NCBI RefSeq assembly: GCF_902459465.1
Contig: NC_047082.1
Coordinates: forward strand, 4,464,001 to 4,528,000
DNA from: Asterias rubens
Taxonomy: Eukaryota > Echinodermata > Asteroidea > Forcipulatida > Asteriidae
DNA length: 64,000 nucleotides
Direction of reading: 5' to 3'
The position numbers and the translations under genes were made by a program. The notes under the pieces were generated by a model. The model ran no database searches. It was not told the DNA's origin and worked only from the letters and a program-made list of their open reading frames with translations. Shown one piece after another: positions 17,032 through 30,700 of this stretch; within the stretch, counting starts at the first letter, position 1; every line of letters begins with the position of its first letter.

Positions 17032-17710
17032 CAGGCCTTCTACACGTAGTACTGGTAAAATATACTTTAAAAGTTGGACATATTTTCCGTTAAAATTCAA
17101 AAACATTACTTTACAGCACCTAGAGCATTAGAATAAGATCAACAAACAGAATCCACAAAAGATTATTATATTTCCACGGACGGTACACTTCTAAAAATCT
17201 TCACAAATATTTACAAATAACTTAGGCTTTGGTTGGTAGAAAGTACTTATCACTTACCCTGGTCTAAATATCTACAAGGGTATTTCAGACAAAATGAATA
17301 GCAATACATGTCATTCAAACATATATTCCGAGACATTAACAATAATAACATATCTGAATACGTAGCTATTAAGTTCAACAGAAGGACAATATATGTTTTT
17401 ACAAAAGTTTTCTTCTAAATTGTTTACAACTGAAGTGACTAATAAACTTTACGAAACACTGCCGGATGCAAAACATTTAGTAGCAGAAGCAAGTTTTGCC
17501 ATTTAAAACAATCCCCATTGTTTTCCTTTTTGATACTAATTGTGGACTGATTGTCCCCCCTTTGTCGTTAGTCTTCGGTCTGAATGTCACTTCAAGTACA
17601 CAACCACACACACGCTTGTCATTAAGATAAAACAAGTACTTTTTTTTAGCGACACCTCTACTTTGGTATACAATATCAAGGCAAAGCGCAGACATCCTAC
17701 CTCTATTTTG
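17032..17710. other. Intergenic DNA, possibly the AGBL5 transcript end region
   Basis: AT-rich with no recognised repeat or gene. AGBL5 reads toward here, but no decisive poly(A) signal could be chosen. Confidence 0.3.
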
Positions 17711-18079
17711 TTAAAGGAACTGGACACTATTGGTAATTACTCAAAATAATTGTTAGCATAAAAACTTACTTGGTAACAAGCAATGAAGAGGTGTTGATAG
17801 TACAAAACATTGTGAGAAACAGCTCCCTCTGAAGTAACACAGTTTTCCACGAATTCGATTTTGAGACCTCAGAATCAGATTTTGAGGTCTCGAAATCAAA
17901 CATCTAAAAGCACACAACTTTGTGTGACAAGGGTGTTTTTTCTTCCATTATGATCTTGCAACTTCGACGACTAATTGAGTTCAAATTTCCACAGGTTTGT
18001 TATTTTGTGCATATGTTGAGATACACCAAGTGAAAAGACTGGTCTTTGATAATTACCAATGGTGTCCAATGTCTTTAAA
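17711..18079 (-). mobile_element. Family A MITE
   Basis: TTAAAGGAACTGGACACTAT to ATGGTGTCCAATGTCTTTAA; small deletion beside the central palindrome. Confidence 0.9.
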
Positions 18080-18384
18080 GTCTTTGTTTTCAATATGTAA
18101 GACACCTAACACACAAGAGTCACAACACTTTTTCTACATTTTGAATACAATATCCACTTGAACACATCAATTATTTTCTACATGCTGAAATTTTGTAAAT
18201 CACAATTTTATATAAATAATTAGGGAGACTCCATAAAATTGGACCATTTATGGTTCATAAATAACAAATTCATAATCATTTTACAAATAGAAATGAGGAA
18301 CTTCATCTCTGAATGTATTTTTGAAGTAAAACTCAATCTGCATTTTGGTAATTTAATAATTGGCACCATGTAACAGCAACCATC

Positions 18385-18655
18385 TAACAACCGGTACAAA
18401 CCAGTATGATCCAGTACAATCCAGATTCATATCAAATGACCTTCATAGTAACAATACTCATCTATAAGAACCAGTACAAACCAGCAGTATCCGGTACAAA
18501 CCAGATTCACCTCTAATGACCTTCCCAGTATACAATCAACCAAGAACTGGCACAAACCAGTATGATCCAGTTCAATCCAGATTTATCTTGAATGACCTTC
18601 CAAGTAGTAACTACAATCATCTAGGAACCGGTACAAACCAGTATGATCCGGGACA
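18385..18655. repeat. ~78-bp tandem repeat, about 3.4 copies, overlapping the AGBL5 stop codon
   Basis: Units start about 18389, 18469, 18545 and 18626, each AACCGGTACAAACCAGTATG, then ATCCAGNNCAATCCAGATT and ATGACCTTCC. The last partial unit holds the final AGBL5 codons. Confidence 0.85.
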
Positions 18656-18774
18656 TTCCTGAGTCTTCTCATATGGGATCATCACATCCAGAATGTCACT
18701 TCTTTCTTTGATTTCCAGGTATTGTTCACGTTGTTCAAGTCGACCACTTGACACGACACACTGGATTCTGAATT
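18617..18774 (-). CDS. AGBL5: AGBL5 terminal coding exon
   Basis: A good acceptor (TTTGTTGCAG) precedes 52 codons ending SYWFVPVPR and TGA. The phase matches the previous exon (a GGCG donor leaves one G, giving a Glu codon). The last codons and the stop lie in a 78-bp tandem repeat. I know no homologue of this tail, so the exon rests on splice sites and phase alone. Confidence 0.65.
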
Positions 18775-21700
18775 CTGCAACAAACAAAATATTTATGTTA
18801 GATTTTTTACATTTTGGTTCTCCAAAATACAAAAAAATAATTTTCACATTCAAAGTTTCCCACTGACAGAATCTACATTCGTCTGAATGTAAGAGATGTA
18901 AGCTCGGGCGATATCTCGACATTATCGAAAACCGCGATACCATTTCTTAAACAATTACTATATCGTCTAGATTTTTTGTTAATCAAATTATCGGCAAATC
19001 GTGGTTTTGATGAAGTATCACGATGTATTCCATAATTGAGACGTCTTGCAACCACAAAGGGCCGTTTTAAACAAATATAAAGTCCCAGAACCAACCGCAA
19101 GATTCCCCAATTGATCCTGAAATGACAGGGTTTCTTTGAAAAAAACAACATCAAAGTCTTTAGCGCCCAGGCGGTCTCACACAAACACTAGAGAAGTAAT
19201 ACAATTGTATCATTTTTCCCCTGTGTGTGGAGCCGGCCGGGCGGTCTCACACAGACACTACAGAAGCAATACAATTGTATATTTTCCCCCCTGTGTGTGG
19301 AGCCAGCCATGTGCCGCGAAACGAAAAACCATATTGGGATCATAACACAAACCACAACCCATCAGAAGTCACCACATGTGCATTATGGATGCTTATTGGT
19401 TAATTAGTATGAAATGGGCGGGATCTAGCAAAATATGCACACGTGTAAGGACAGTCATGCGCAGTAGACATTTCAAAAGACACTTTATGTCAGTATGTGT
19501 GTGTAAATGAAAGGCCCAGGTTTTCACACCATGGATAGACAGTACACCCGACAGATGTATATCTAGATTTACTTTTTAACAGAATATTAAATTTTGGCAA
19601 CATAAGTTGTCAGAATTTTAGTGTTAAGATATGAATCATGATGTCATCGAATATCTCGATCTTTTTTTGACGATACATCGTGGAATAATAAAAGCAATAT
19701 CGCCCAAGCTCGAAGAGATGTAATTTCCGTGAAAGCTCACTGAATAGCGTGCACCATGTATGCACTCAGTAGTGGGTGCTTTCGATTAGCTTCCCTGGGC
19801 CGACCACGCGGTGCTCATTCGGGTGAGCCCCCGACAAGAGCTAATCGAACGATCACTCATCCTCTCCTGGTGACGTCATGCACCTGGGGCCAGCCCCAAA
19901 GTGACCCACTCCACAAGCAGGGCACTTAGGGCTGACCCGGGTGAGCCCCTGGAATGACGTTAATGCTATCCAACAAACCGGGGTCAACCCAGGGAAGCTT
20001 ATGTGGGCCTGGTAGACAAGGAAAAAATCTCTAAAAAGGCTCTTTATAAAATTGAAAACATGTCATAATTCTAATTCTGAGAACAATTGACATATTTTCC
20101 TCAGCCCAAATGGGAGACTTTACGGTCCTTTTTCACAGCAACGAGCGTGATTAGACCTACACGTGCAATACTGAGCATGCGCGGACACGCTCAGAGCCGC
20201 AAAATAAAGACCATTATGTCTACTCCCGCCTTCTCAAAAGTCTCCTATTGCTACCAGTACCAATTCTTTGCTATTTTGCTGTTTTCATCTGAAAGATTAA
20301 AACAACTGCACTTTTGGTATTCATCCGATAATCTTTCAAATGCCTTCATAATAAGTATAGAAGAGCTAAAATAGTTACCAACCTCACCGCCAAATGAATG
20401 TGATTTTGTAAACCGCCCAGCACGCTTGGATCTCTGATGGGAAAGATCGGGTGTGACCCCATCTGAACTACGTCTGAAAAAGAAAAGTAAAAGTGTTTCA
20501 AATAAACAAAACTTTCCAATAAAATGTCATTGAATGGGAGACTTTCTGGGACGATAGAGGGCAGCAGACTTACCGGGTAAATCCATTGTTCTCAGAATTA
20601 TGCGCATGTTCAGAACTACGTAAACAATGGAAATTTACCCGGTATGTCTGCTGCCACCTAGCGTTGGAAAGTCTCCTATTACATACGACCTGATCATTCT
20701 TTAACAAATAATTAAAAACATAAACAACAATAAATTGATAATGATAATACTAAAACTATTTCAGAAACCAGTTTAACAATTAACATTGCATGGCACCTTG
20801 ACTGGTACCGTGTTTCTCTGAACGCTTATCAAAAAACTTCAGGAAAACTTCAACTAAATTATTGAATTCATTTAGTTTATGTGAAAACACATGCAATTTT
20901 TTTTTTCATTTACAGCATTAAAGGCAGTGGACACTATTGGTAATTTCTCAAAATAATTATTGGCATAAAACCTTTCTTGGTGACGAGTAATGGTGAGAGG
21001 TTGATGGTATAAAACATTGTGAGAAACGGCTCCCTCTGAAGTGCCACAGTTTTCGAGAAAGAAGTAATTTTCCACGAATTTGATTTCGAGAGCTCAGATT
21101 TAGAACTTGAGGTCTCGAAATCAACCATCTAAACGCACACAACTTCGTGTGACAAGGGTTATTTTTCTTTCGTTATTATCTCGCAACTTCGATGACCGAT
21201 TGAGCTCAAATTTTCACAGGTTTGTTATTTTATGCATATGTTGAGATACATCAACTGTGAAGGCTAGTCTTTGACAATTACCAATAGTGTCCACTGCCTT
21301 TAAACTTACAAAGAAAATCTTCAGCATATATTAAGAAATTATGTGAAAAGGTTACGAACACAATAAAAAGTTGCCAGCTTGTAACGTTTCCCTCTATGGA
21401 TGTATTAGGGAGGTTTACATGTAGCTGCACGTTACACGGGCAAAAACGTGAATGTGAACGTCAAAAAATGTGTTGTTTCTAGGTGACGTCACCACTTTAG
21501 GCTTATTGTATACTCACGTATGACATCTTTACGTACATACCTGACGTGAAAAGTGGTAACTTCACGTATGCTTAAAACATGAGATTTTGACAACAAAATT
21601 TTCTGTCATTCACGTTCCTGTTTTCGCTCGCGTAACGTGCAGCTAAACCTCCCTATTGCTAAGACATAGTCTCAACAATAAGACTCACCTTCGTAGTGTG

Positions 21701-24700
21701 ATTTGTTCATGTCCGTTCTGAGGACCCACATTGTAATCAGGAACATTGTCACCTGATAGACACAATAATCAAAAATATAACACAGTGATTTATATAATAG
21801 CTAACAGTGAAACAAAACCAATCCCTCTTAACAAAATAAGAAAATGGGAAATCAAATACAAAGTATTGGTGTAATGGTTAAAAATTAGAGTGTTCATTTA
21901 TTAAGTGCTTCATAATAGCCATCTTTCCTAGTAGGACACTTGTGTCCTTACTAATCATTGCTTCGTCCTTCGGATGGGACGTAAAGCCGTTGGTATCACG
22001 TGTTGTTAACGCATGTAAAAGAACCCAGTGCACTTATCGAAAAGAGAAGCGGTTCGCCCCTGTGTTCCTGGCTGTGGCTGCTGTGTGTGCCATAGCACCT
22101 TGTAAACCCTTGTAAGGTGCTACATAGGTCTCAGATAACCAGGCTTTCTGTATAATGTATATATACTAAGCGCCTTCAGTACCTTCTTTGGTAGATACGT
22201 GTGCTATTTAAAGGCAGTGGACACTATTGGTAATTGTCAAAAACTAGCATTCACAGTTAGTGTATCTCAACATTATGCATAAAATAACAAACCTGTGAAG
22301 ATTTGAGCTCAATCGGCCATCGAACTTGCGAGACAAAACACCCATGTCACACGAAGTTGTGTGCATTTAGATGGTTGATTTTGAGACCTCAAGTTCTAAA
22401 TCTGAGGTCTCGAAATCAAATTCGTGAAAAAATTACTTCTTTCTCGAAAACTACGTCACTTCAGAGGGAGCCGTTTCTTACCATGTTTTACACCAACCTC
22501 TCCCTATTACTCGTCACCAAGTAAGGTTTTATGCTAATAATTATTTTGAGTAATTACCAATAGTGTCCACTGCCTTTAAGATTTTGATATTATTATTATT
22601 ACTATTATTATTATTATTATTAGTAGTAGTACAATTTGATATTCTCCTCTCTTCATTTGCATACTTTATTTCTATGTGTGGTGTCATACACGCATCTGAG
22701 TCTGCTGAACGCACCCTAAAGACCAAATGGAGGTGTTCCTTTTTTTTGCCTCACCTGTAACCGGCTCAGACCTGGTGGTCCGTCCATCGATTGATCCCCT
22801 CTTACGTCGGTTACTTTGCTTCTTATCCTTCTCACTATCTGTCTCACTACCCCTCCCCCTTCCAGTGCGTCGACCCTTACGGCTAGGGCTGTGTGATGCA
22901 CTACGACGTTTCATACCGGATGGCTTCTTACGTCTTTTCACTGGCTCGGAACTTTTGGGTATTAACAGAATAAATACATTGAAATCAGTCATAGTTTAAT
23001 TACATTATCAAAATGTGGAAGAGATGAATTCATGAATCACGAAAATAGATGGGAACCTTCAAACAGCATTATGTTATACATATAGTCACAATTACATGAA
23101 CAAATGGGACAAATGTTTCTGCATGTCTTTAAGGTTTTTAAGAATCTGCGTAACGCAAAAATTATGTAGTTTGTTTATGACATTTTGACAGCTTCATCTA
23201 AAAGAAACTTACAAATGCTCATGCAACCAATTTATACCAAAAGTGATGGAATTTCATTTGATCTGATTGCAAAATTTCAGAAATATACTCAAAGTTCAAG
23301 TTTATAAGTTTCTTAATAGATGTTAAATTTGCATCGGGATAAAGAATATTAATTTTTTGGTTTTACCCTAACACCTATGTGTGTTAGCACTGTATACTCG
23401 GTACTTTCCCGAGCTCTGTGAAAGTAAAATCACAGGCATACTACTCGGATGGGATTCGAACCCACAACCTTTTCCATTCTAGAGCAGTGTCTTACCAACT
23501 AGACAACCGAGATTGCCCGGTAGCTAGAGGCAGTTCGAATCCTTTGAAATTTTTGTTGTTGATAAAATATTACACAAACATATACTCGTGCGCCAGCTCT
23601 GGAGGAAGTAGCAAACATGTCGGCTTTTAGCAGATACACAAAAATGTGATGTAATGACTTTTCAACAGGCAGTCAACGCCTCCAGTTAGCTCTAGTTAGG
23701 TACGGGCCCACTTTCATAAAGCAATGAGAACTTTATGGTACTTTGGCAGGGCCCAATTTCATAGAGCTGCTAAGCACCAAAATTTGCTTAGCATGAAATT
23801 TCTTCTTTGATAAAAACAGGATTACCAACCAAATTTATATTCGTTGCATATTGCTTGTTACTCGTATTCAGCTGTTGTTTGCTTATCCTGAGTGTCACAT
23901 GGAAATTTGGTTGGTAATCCTGTTTTTATCATAGAAAGAAATTTCACGCTTAGCAAATTTGTGTGCTTAGCAGCTCTATGAAATTGGGCCCAGGTAACCA
24001 GTTTAACAAACTATTATACTCCTTATAATTTTACCTTGGTGAATCTCGCTGGTTCATTGATTTTACGGTCAGATCGTAATTGGACAGAGGTTCGTTGTTG
24101 GCAACGGGACGGAATAACATTTTCTGGTTGTTTGCAACCTTCAAAGCAGGTGCCTAGAACACAACAATAGTATATCAATATTAATATTACAGATTGTTAC
24201 CGTTATCATCTTATAAAATCAACAGATACATTGACTATAACCACCACAAAAACTAATTCAAATCATAACTATAATCCTAATCAAACTAATGCAAATTACA
24301 AATCCAATAGCTACGCCACAACAATAATATGCGTACTAGTAATTAATGCTTACGAACAAGCTGACTAAGATACAAAGCATGCATACTAAACATGCTTACT
24401 AAACTTAGGGCCAACACTATTCAAAGGAAATGTAAATACACAAGCCAAATTGACCACAAAAAAACACATAATGGTAAACATGCTTACTGAAAACAGGAAT
24501 AGCAGTGTTCAATTTGGAATATACATGACCAAGCTGACTTGACTAATAATAATAATAATAATACAAATAAAAAAGACTACAAAACATGCATACTGGTAAA
24601 CATGCTACTGATATTAGGGATAACACTATTCAATGGGGTACATGAACATTTCAGACTAGACTACAAAACATACACTCAGTTTCTTACAGTGAATGGTGAC

Positions 24701-27700
24701 AGCATTCAAGCACAGATGAAGTAAAAATGAAATAAATGCAAAGCAACGACCATGAGTTAATATAAATTTAACCAAATGCAATTGGACAGACCTGTAAGCG
24801 TAGAATGCCTAGCAACGTGGAGTACCAACACGCAGAAGCCAAAGTTCGCCGCTAACCCGTGAAATACGCTTGCCGTACGCACAGAATTCCCCCGCTTCCG
24901 CAAGCGCCGATTCTATGCTTACAGTAAGCAGAGCCATGAAATTGGGCACAGGAGCTACAGCCCGGTTGGGCCCCCACTGCAGCCGGGCGAGAGCCCCGCA
25001 GCCCCCCTCGGCCCTACTTTAATAACGGACCGGGTCTTCACGCTACATTCGTGGGGGACGGAGCGCCGCTGGCCCCCACGAGCCACCTCTCCCACGAGTG
25101 CCTCCCACTCTGCACTTTGCCGTGCACCCAGAACACCGTCTTTCCACCAAGTCGGGGCCCCGTGCCGGGCCCCCACTGCAGCCGGGCGAGAGCGGGGACT
25201 TGTCCACTCAGCCACAATACGCCATTACAAATGTTTTGTAAGTATGTATTATTGGTCCTGCTTACCAGTGTGGGTATTTGCATTGCGGCACTGCTGATCT
25301 TACCGCCATCGGATGGGTCATATGTAGGCTTGCCAGGCAAAGACTGAGCATCAGCGGGAGAGGAAGGGACAGGCAAAGGAGAAAGAGGGACCTGCATGCA
25401 TAGATCCAGCAAAGTGGGTTAATATAGACTAAACAAACATGCAAGTTACAGAAAGCATATTACTACACACTTTTGGTAATTGTCAAAGACCAGTCTTCTA
25501 ACATGGTGTATCTCAACATATGCACAAAATAACAAACATGTGAAAATTTGAACTCAATTGGTCATCGAAGTTGCGAGATAATAATGAAGGAAAAAAACTT
25601 GTCACACAAAGTTGTGAGCTTTCAGATGCTTGATTTCAGATGCTTGACCTCAAAATCTAAATCCGAGGTCTCGAAATCAAATTCGTGGAAAATTACTTCT
25701 TTCTCAAAAACTACGTTACTCCAGAGGGAGCCAATTCTCACAATGTTTTATACTATCAACAGCTCTCCATTGCTTACCAAGTAAGTTATTATGCTAACAA
25801 TTATTTTGAGTAGTTACCAATAGTGTCCACTGCCTTTAAGAAACTAAGCACACAACAGAAAGAAATTCCCGTTTTGATCGCATTCTCACAGTTCTCCGCC
25901 GTGTGTCGTGCGTCTTGCATACGCACGGCAGACAACTGTGAGAATAAAAAAGGAGTTTCTTAATACTGGGAGCTGCATTGTTCACGAATATGAAACCCAC
26001 CGCAGAAAAATGTATGCTGCCATGGAATGTTTGTCTGTTAAATTAGTGGTTTTTTGCAAGTAAAATTTGAGAAGATTTGATTTTATGAAGCTTTGAAAGA
26101 TTTCCGCCCCAGAAATGGACCCTGATATCCAAGACGTCACATAATACGAAAGTGTAAGGCCGCCAGGGCTAACAGAATACCATGCTTGACTTAGTGTGAT
26201 AAACATTGGTTATGATCAAGAGATTTGACATCAAGCAGGCAGACGGGAAGTAAGAAAATTCCATGAATATTCACGCTACAATGACGACAAATATGATTTT
26301 TTGATAGCTTGACATAAAGTATACTCACATAAGAACCTTTCAAAACACCCCTAGTCTGGTTCATGACGGTCTCCTCCAAAGCTTTGATCATCACATTGCT
26401 TAGTAACTCATGCACAACATTGGACGTGACAGCGGTCTTGTCATGTTGCTTGTGATGTTTACCAGTACGTCCCTCAGTTAATGTGAAGCCATGCCTGATT
26501 GGGGGAGGGGGTATGCCATGCGTCACAGGGTTCGTCACCCCGTGTTCATGGGGATGCGCCACCGTATTCAGAGACTGTGGACTGGTCTTATGTGACTTGT
26601 GACTGGTGGACATTCCAATGGCTACTGGTAGACTACTTGATTGCTGCGGTGCATTGATTGTGTTTGGGTTGGTTTGTCGGCTGTGGTTGGTGGCTGGGTA
26701 CGACCTCAGGGAGGTGCTCCCGAAGGCTGGCACAGAGGCTGATGCCAACTTGGACCCCTGCATTTGATGCTGGAGGTGCTTCTTTCTTTCTAGCGTTGTC
26801 TTGGTTTCTGCAGAGTCAAGATTTATTTTCAAATGTATCAATCAGAGGTCACAGTAATTGCAATCTCTTTCATTAAATATGTTCAAATTTGTTTTTACCA
26901 TATCACAGACTTGAGTCGTTTTAGCCACAAAACCTTCGACAGGATTTTGAAGGACTTTTTAAGGATTTGAGCCCGTTCAGCTACAAAAACATTTAAAGCC
27001 ATTATACACTTTCGGTACAGAAACAAAACAAACAAAGTTTTTTACAAATAATTTACAGAGTTTACAGAGAATTACGGATTTATTTTAAACACATGTCATG
27101 ACACGGCGAAATGTGCGGAAACAAGAGTGGGTTTTCCTGTGATTTTCTCCCGACTCCGATGACCGATTGAGCCTAAATTTTCACAGGTTTGTTATTTTAT
27201 ATATAAGTTCAAAGGATTTTGAAGGTTTTTTGTTTGTTTAACCACAAAACGATGATTTTAAAGGACTCAAGTCCGTTTAGCCACAAAACCACTCAAAGGA
27301 TTTCGAAGGAATTGACTCTGTTCAGTCACACAACCATAAGACAGATTTTGAAGGACTCAAGTCTGTCCAGCCACAAAAACATTCAAAGGATTTTAAAGGA
27401 TTTTTGCCTGTTTGACCACAAAACGATGATTTTGAAGGACTCAAGTCCGTTTAGCCACAAAACCACTCAAAAGATTTCGATGGATTTGAGTCTGTTTAGC
27501 CACAAAACCATTCAAAGGATTTCGAAGGAATTGACTCTGTTCAGTCACACAACCATAAGACAGATTTTGAAGGACTCAAGTCTGTCCAGCCACGAAAACA
27601 TTCAAAGGATTTTTAAAGGATTTTTGCCTGTTTGACCACAAAACGATGATTTTGAAGGACTCAAGTCCGTTTAGCCACAAAACCACTCAAAAGATTTCGA

Positions 27701-30700
27701 TGGATTTGAGTCTGTCCAGCCACAAAAACATTCAAAGGATTTTGAAGGATTTTTGCCTGTTTGACCACAAAACGTTGATGATTTGTTGATGAACGTTGAA
27801 AGGCTTGTGCTCATTTAGTCACTAAACCATTCAAAGGATTTGGAAGGATTTAAGTCTCCTCAGTCACAAAACAATGAGGATATTGAAGGATTTCAGCCAC
27901 AAAACCATAACAGGTGTTTTTTTTAAACGTGGGACTGAAACATACAGAGCTACCCTGGGTTCTTTATCAATAATTTGTAATAGTTGACTAACCTCGTACT
28001 GGGCCAAGGTGCCGCACTGTGACTTTCTTCGCTGCTGTGGCTACCGATGATGCCGAATTACTCTGATTGCTATGAACACTAGAGGGCGCTTGACTGCTTG
28101 GCGTGTCACTCCACGAGAAGCGGGGTTTATGGAATGTATTTGCTGTAGCAGAAGCAACGATACTAAATAGGCAGAACAAAACAGGTAGCCATTAATAATG
28201 CAAGTCGACCCCAAAAAAGTTTTTACCTAATGAAATTAATGAACACAGTAACTTAAATTCTACATTCAATGATATCATTTGTAGGTTGTTGTTAAAACCC
28301 AGATCAGTATAAATGTGAACCAAATCAATCTTAGTGTTAAAAATGCATGTCTCTATCATCACATGAACTTTTTGGGAGTGAATTATCATTGCTTCAGTGC
28401 AAAACCATAAACAGACAGACCACTGTCACATCTCCCTTAAACATATCAGGAGTAAAGGCAGAGTCACACTGCAGCGATAACGAAAATGATAACAATCACG
28501 ACGCAAAGAAAACGCACTATATTGGTTGAATTGCTCCACGCAGAATACGCACACGCCCATTCAACCAATGGAATCTTTTTGCGTCATTATCGTTATCTTT
28601 CTCGTTATCGTTGCAGTGAGACCGGGCCTTAAATACACCAAACATCGTAAAATACAACGTTTTGTACAGAGCAAGAGTGTATCAATTGACAATTCAGACA
28701 ATTTTGAGAAAATTTACTTCAAAGATGTAACAGAAGGACCTGCCTCTGTGCCCCTTGTATTGCATTGGTGCCTTTTCAAATAATTCCAACTAACAAATCA
28801 AAGTTCTCTCCACAAAATGTCTTTCATTTGAAAACACAAAAGTATTTTACAAAACAAAGAGAAAGAATTTTCAATTTGACAAACCTTGAAGTCTTTGAGG
28901 AAACTCTAGCCATCTTCTTAGGGAGCAAGGGCGCCCCACGTACACTGCGCAGATAGCGTTGAACCCATGAACGCACACCCATTACGTTACTATACTCTGT
29001 AGATGCTAATCTACTCCATGGGTTAGTGTTTGTGATATCCAACGCTGCTACAGCAACAGCTCTGCCAACCTAAAATTAAATTTAAAACAAAAATATGAAA
29101 TAACAAGATTACAACCTCTCACTGTGGTTTGTTGGGATGTATTGTTTAAGTATTGACAGCAAAGGTTGAAAAATTTAGACTCACAACAATCTTGATACAA
29201 TTATAACAATAGTGGCTTCTTTTATAGCGCTCGTATCCGTCACTCAGTGACGCTCGAGTTGCTTCAAAACTCAGAGTTTTCCTGCAAGGTATTGTGGAGC
29301 GTTTTTAAAGAATGCGACCAATTCCTTTATCAGTGTTTACATAGACAAGAATGGATTATAAGGAGCTGTGGCACAATATGCAGCCAATCAAACCAGGAAC
29401 ACCCCGGTAAACCCCTTTTCTTTTCAATAAGTGCACTGGGTTCTTTTACATGCATTACACAACACACGGGACCAACAGCTTTTCGTCCCATCTAAAGTTC
29501 GCAGCACTAATGGTTTTAGGTGTATTGCTTAAGGACAAAGTGTCTCGACCGGGACTCGAACCCACACTCTGTTGAATAGAAACACCATGTCTCGAGTCTG
29601 GTGCTCTTATCCGCTTGGCCATGACAGGCAATTTTCATCCACATAATGGATGCAAGATTCCTGGAAGATAAAAAACTAAACAGTCTTATACTTAAAGGCA
29701 CTGGACACTATTGGTAAATACTCAAAATAATTGTTGCCATATAAACTTAATTGGTAATGAGCAATGGAGAGCTGTTGATAGTATGAAACATTGTGAGAAT
29801 TGGCTCCCTCTGAAGTAACATAGTTTTTTTAAAAGAGGTAATTTCTCACTCAAATATTAAAAGACTTCAGACTTGAAGCTTTTTTTAGGCATCTGAAAGC
29901 AGATAAATTTGTGCAACAAGGGTGTTGTTTCTGTCATTATTCTCTTGCAACTGTGATGACCAATGAGTCAAACTTTTACAGATTTGTTATTTTATGCAGA
30001 TATTGAGATACACCAAGTGAGAGTACAGGTCTTTGACAATTACTAAAGGTGTTCTGTGCCTTTAACAGGGGCCAATTTCATAGAGCTGCTAAGCACAAAA
30101 TCTTGCTTAGCATGGAATGTCTTCCTTGATAAAAACAGGATTACCAACCAAATTTCCGTTTGTTGCATATGGCTTGTTACTTGTATTCAGCAGTTGATTG
30201 CTCATCCTGAAAATCACGTGAAAATTTGGTTGGTAATCCTGTTTTATCAAGGGAGATATTTCATGCTAAGCATATTTTTGTGCTTAGCAGCTCTATGAAA
30301 TTGGGCCCAGATCACTGGCCTACCTCTTCAAAATGTCCAGGGTTGTATTTTGGTGGGTAACCTGCTAGAGGAGGTGGGGTTGCCCTGCCATCGTCCATCG
30401 TAGCAGGGGCAAGAGAGTTGACAAAACGACCAGAATTGTAGTTACATTCAAGAGTGTAGCTGGAAATAATCAAACAGAGAACATCAAGTTAATTAGCTTG
30501 GAAACAATAACACATTAATTAATAATGAACCAAAAAGTTTGCCATGATATTGGTGTGGAATTTTTTTTAGAGCATTCATAATTCTTAATCTGTAAAACTG
30601 ACAAACTTTAATACTGGAAAGCTGGAAATATCTTTAATTTAAAGTGCTTTTGTCTTAAGATTCAAAGTGCCATGACAGCTATTACAGGTACCTGTTAATG

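Noticed and set aside
24955-25412. Overlapping open frames on both strands of the GC-rich block
   Set aside because: High GC lowers stop frequency; the sequences match nothing I know. Only the AGBL5 exon 10 part (25266-25391) is supported.
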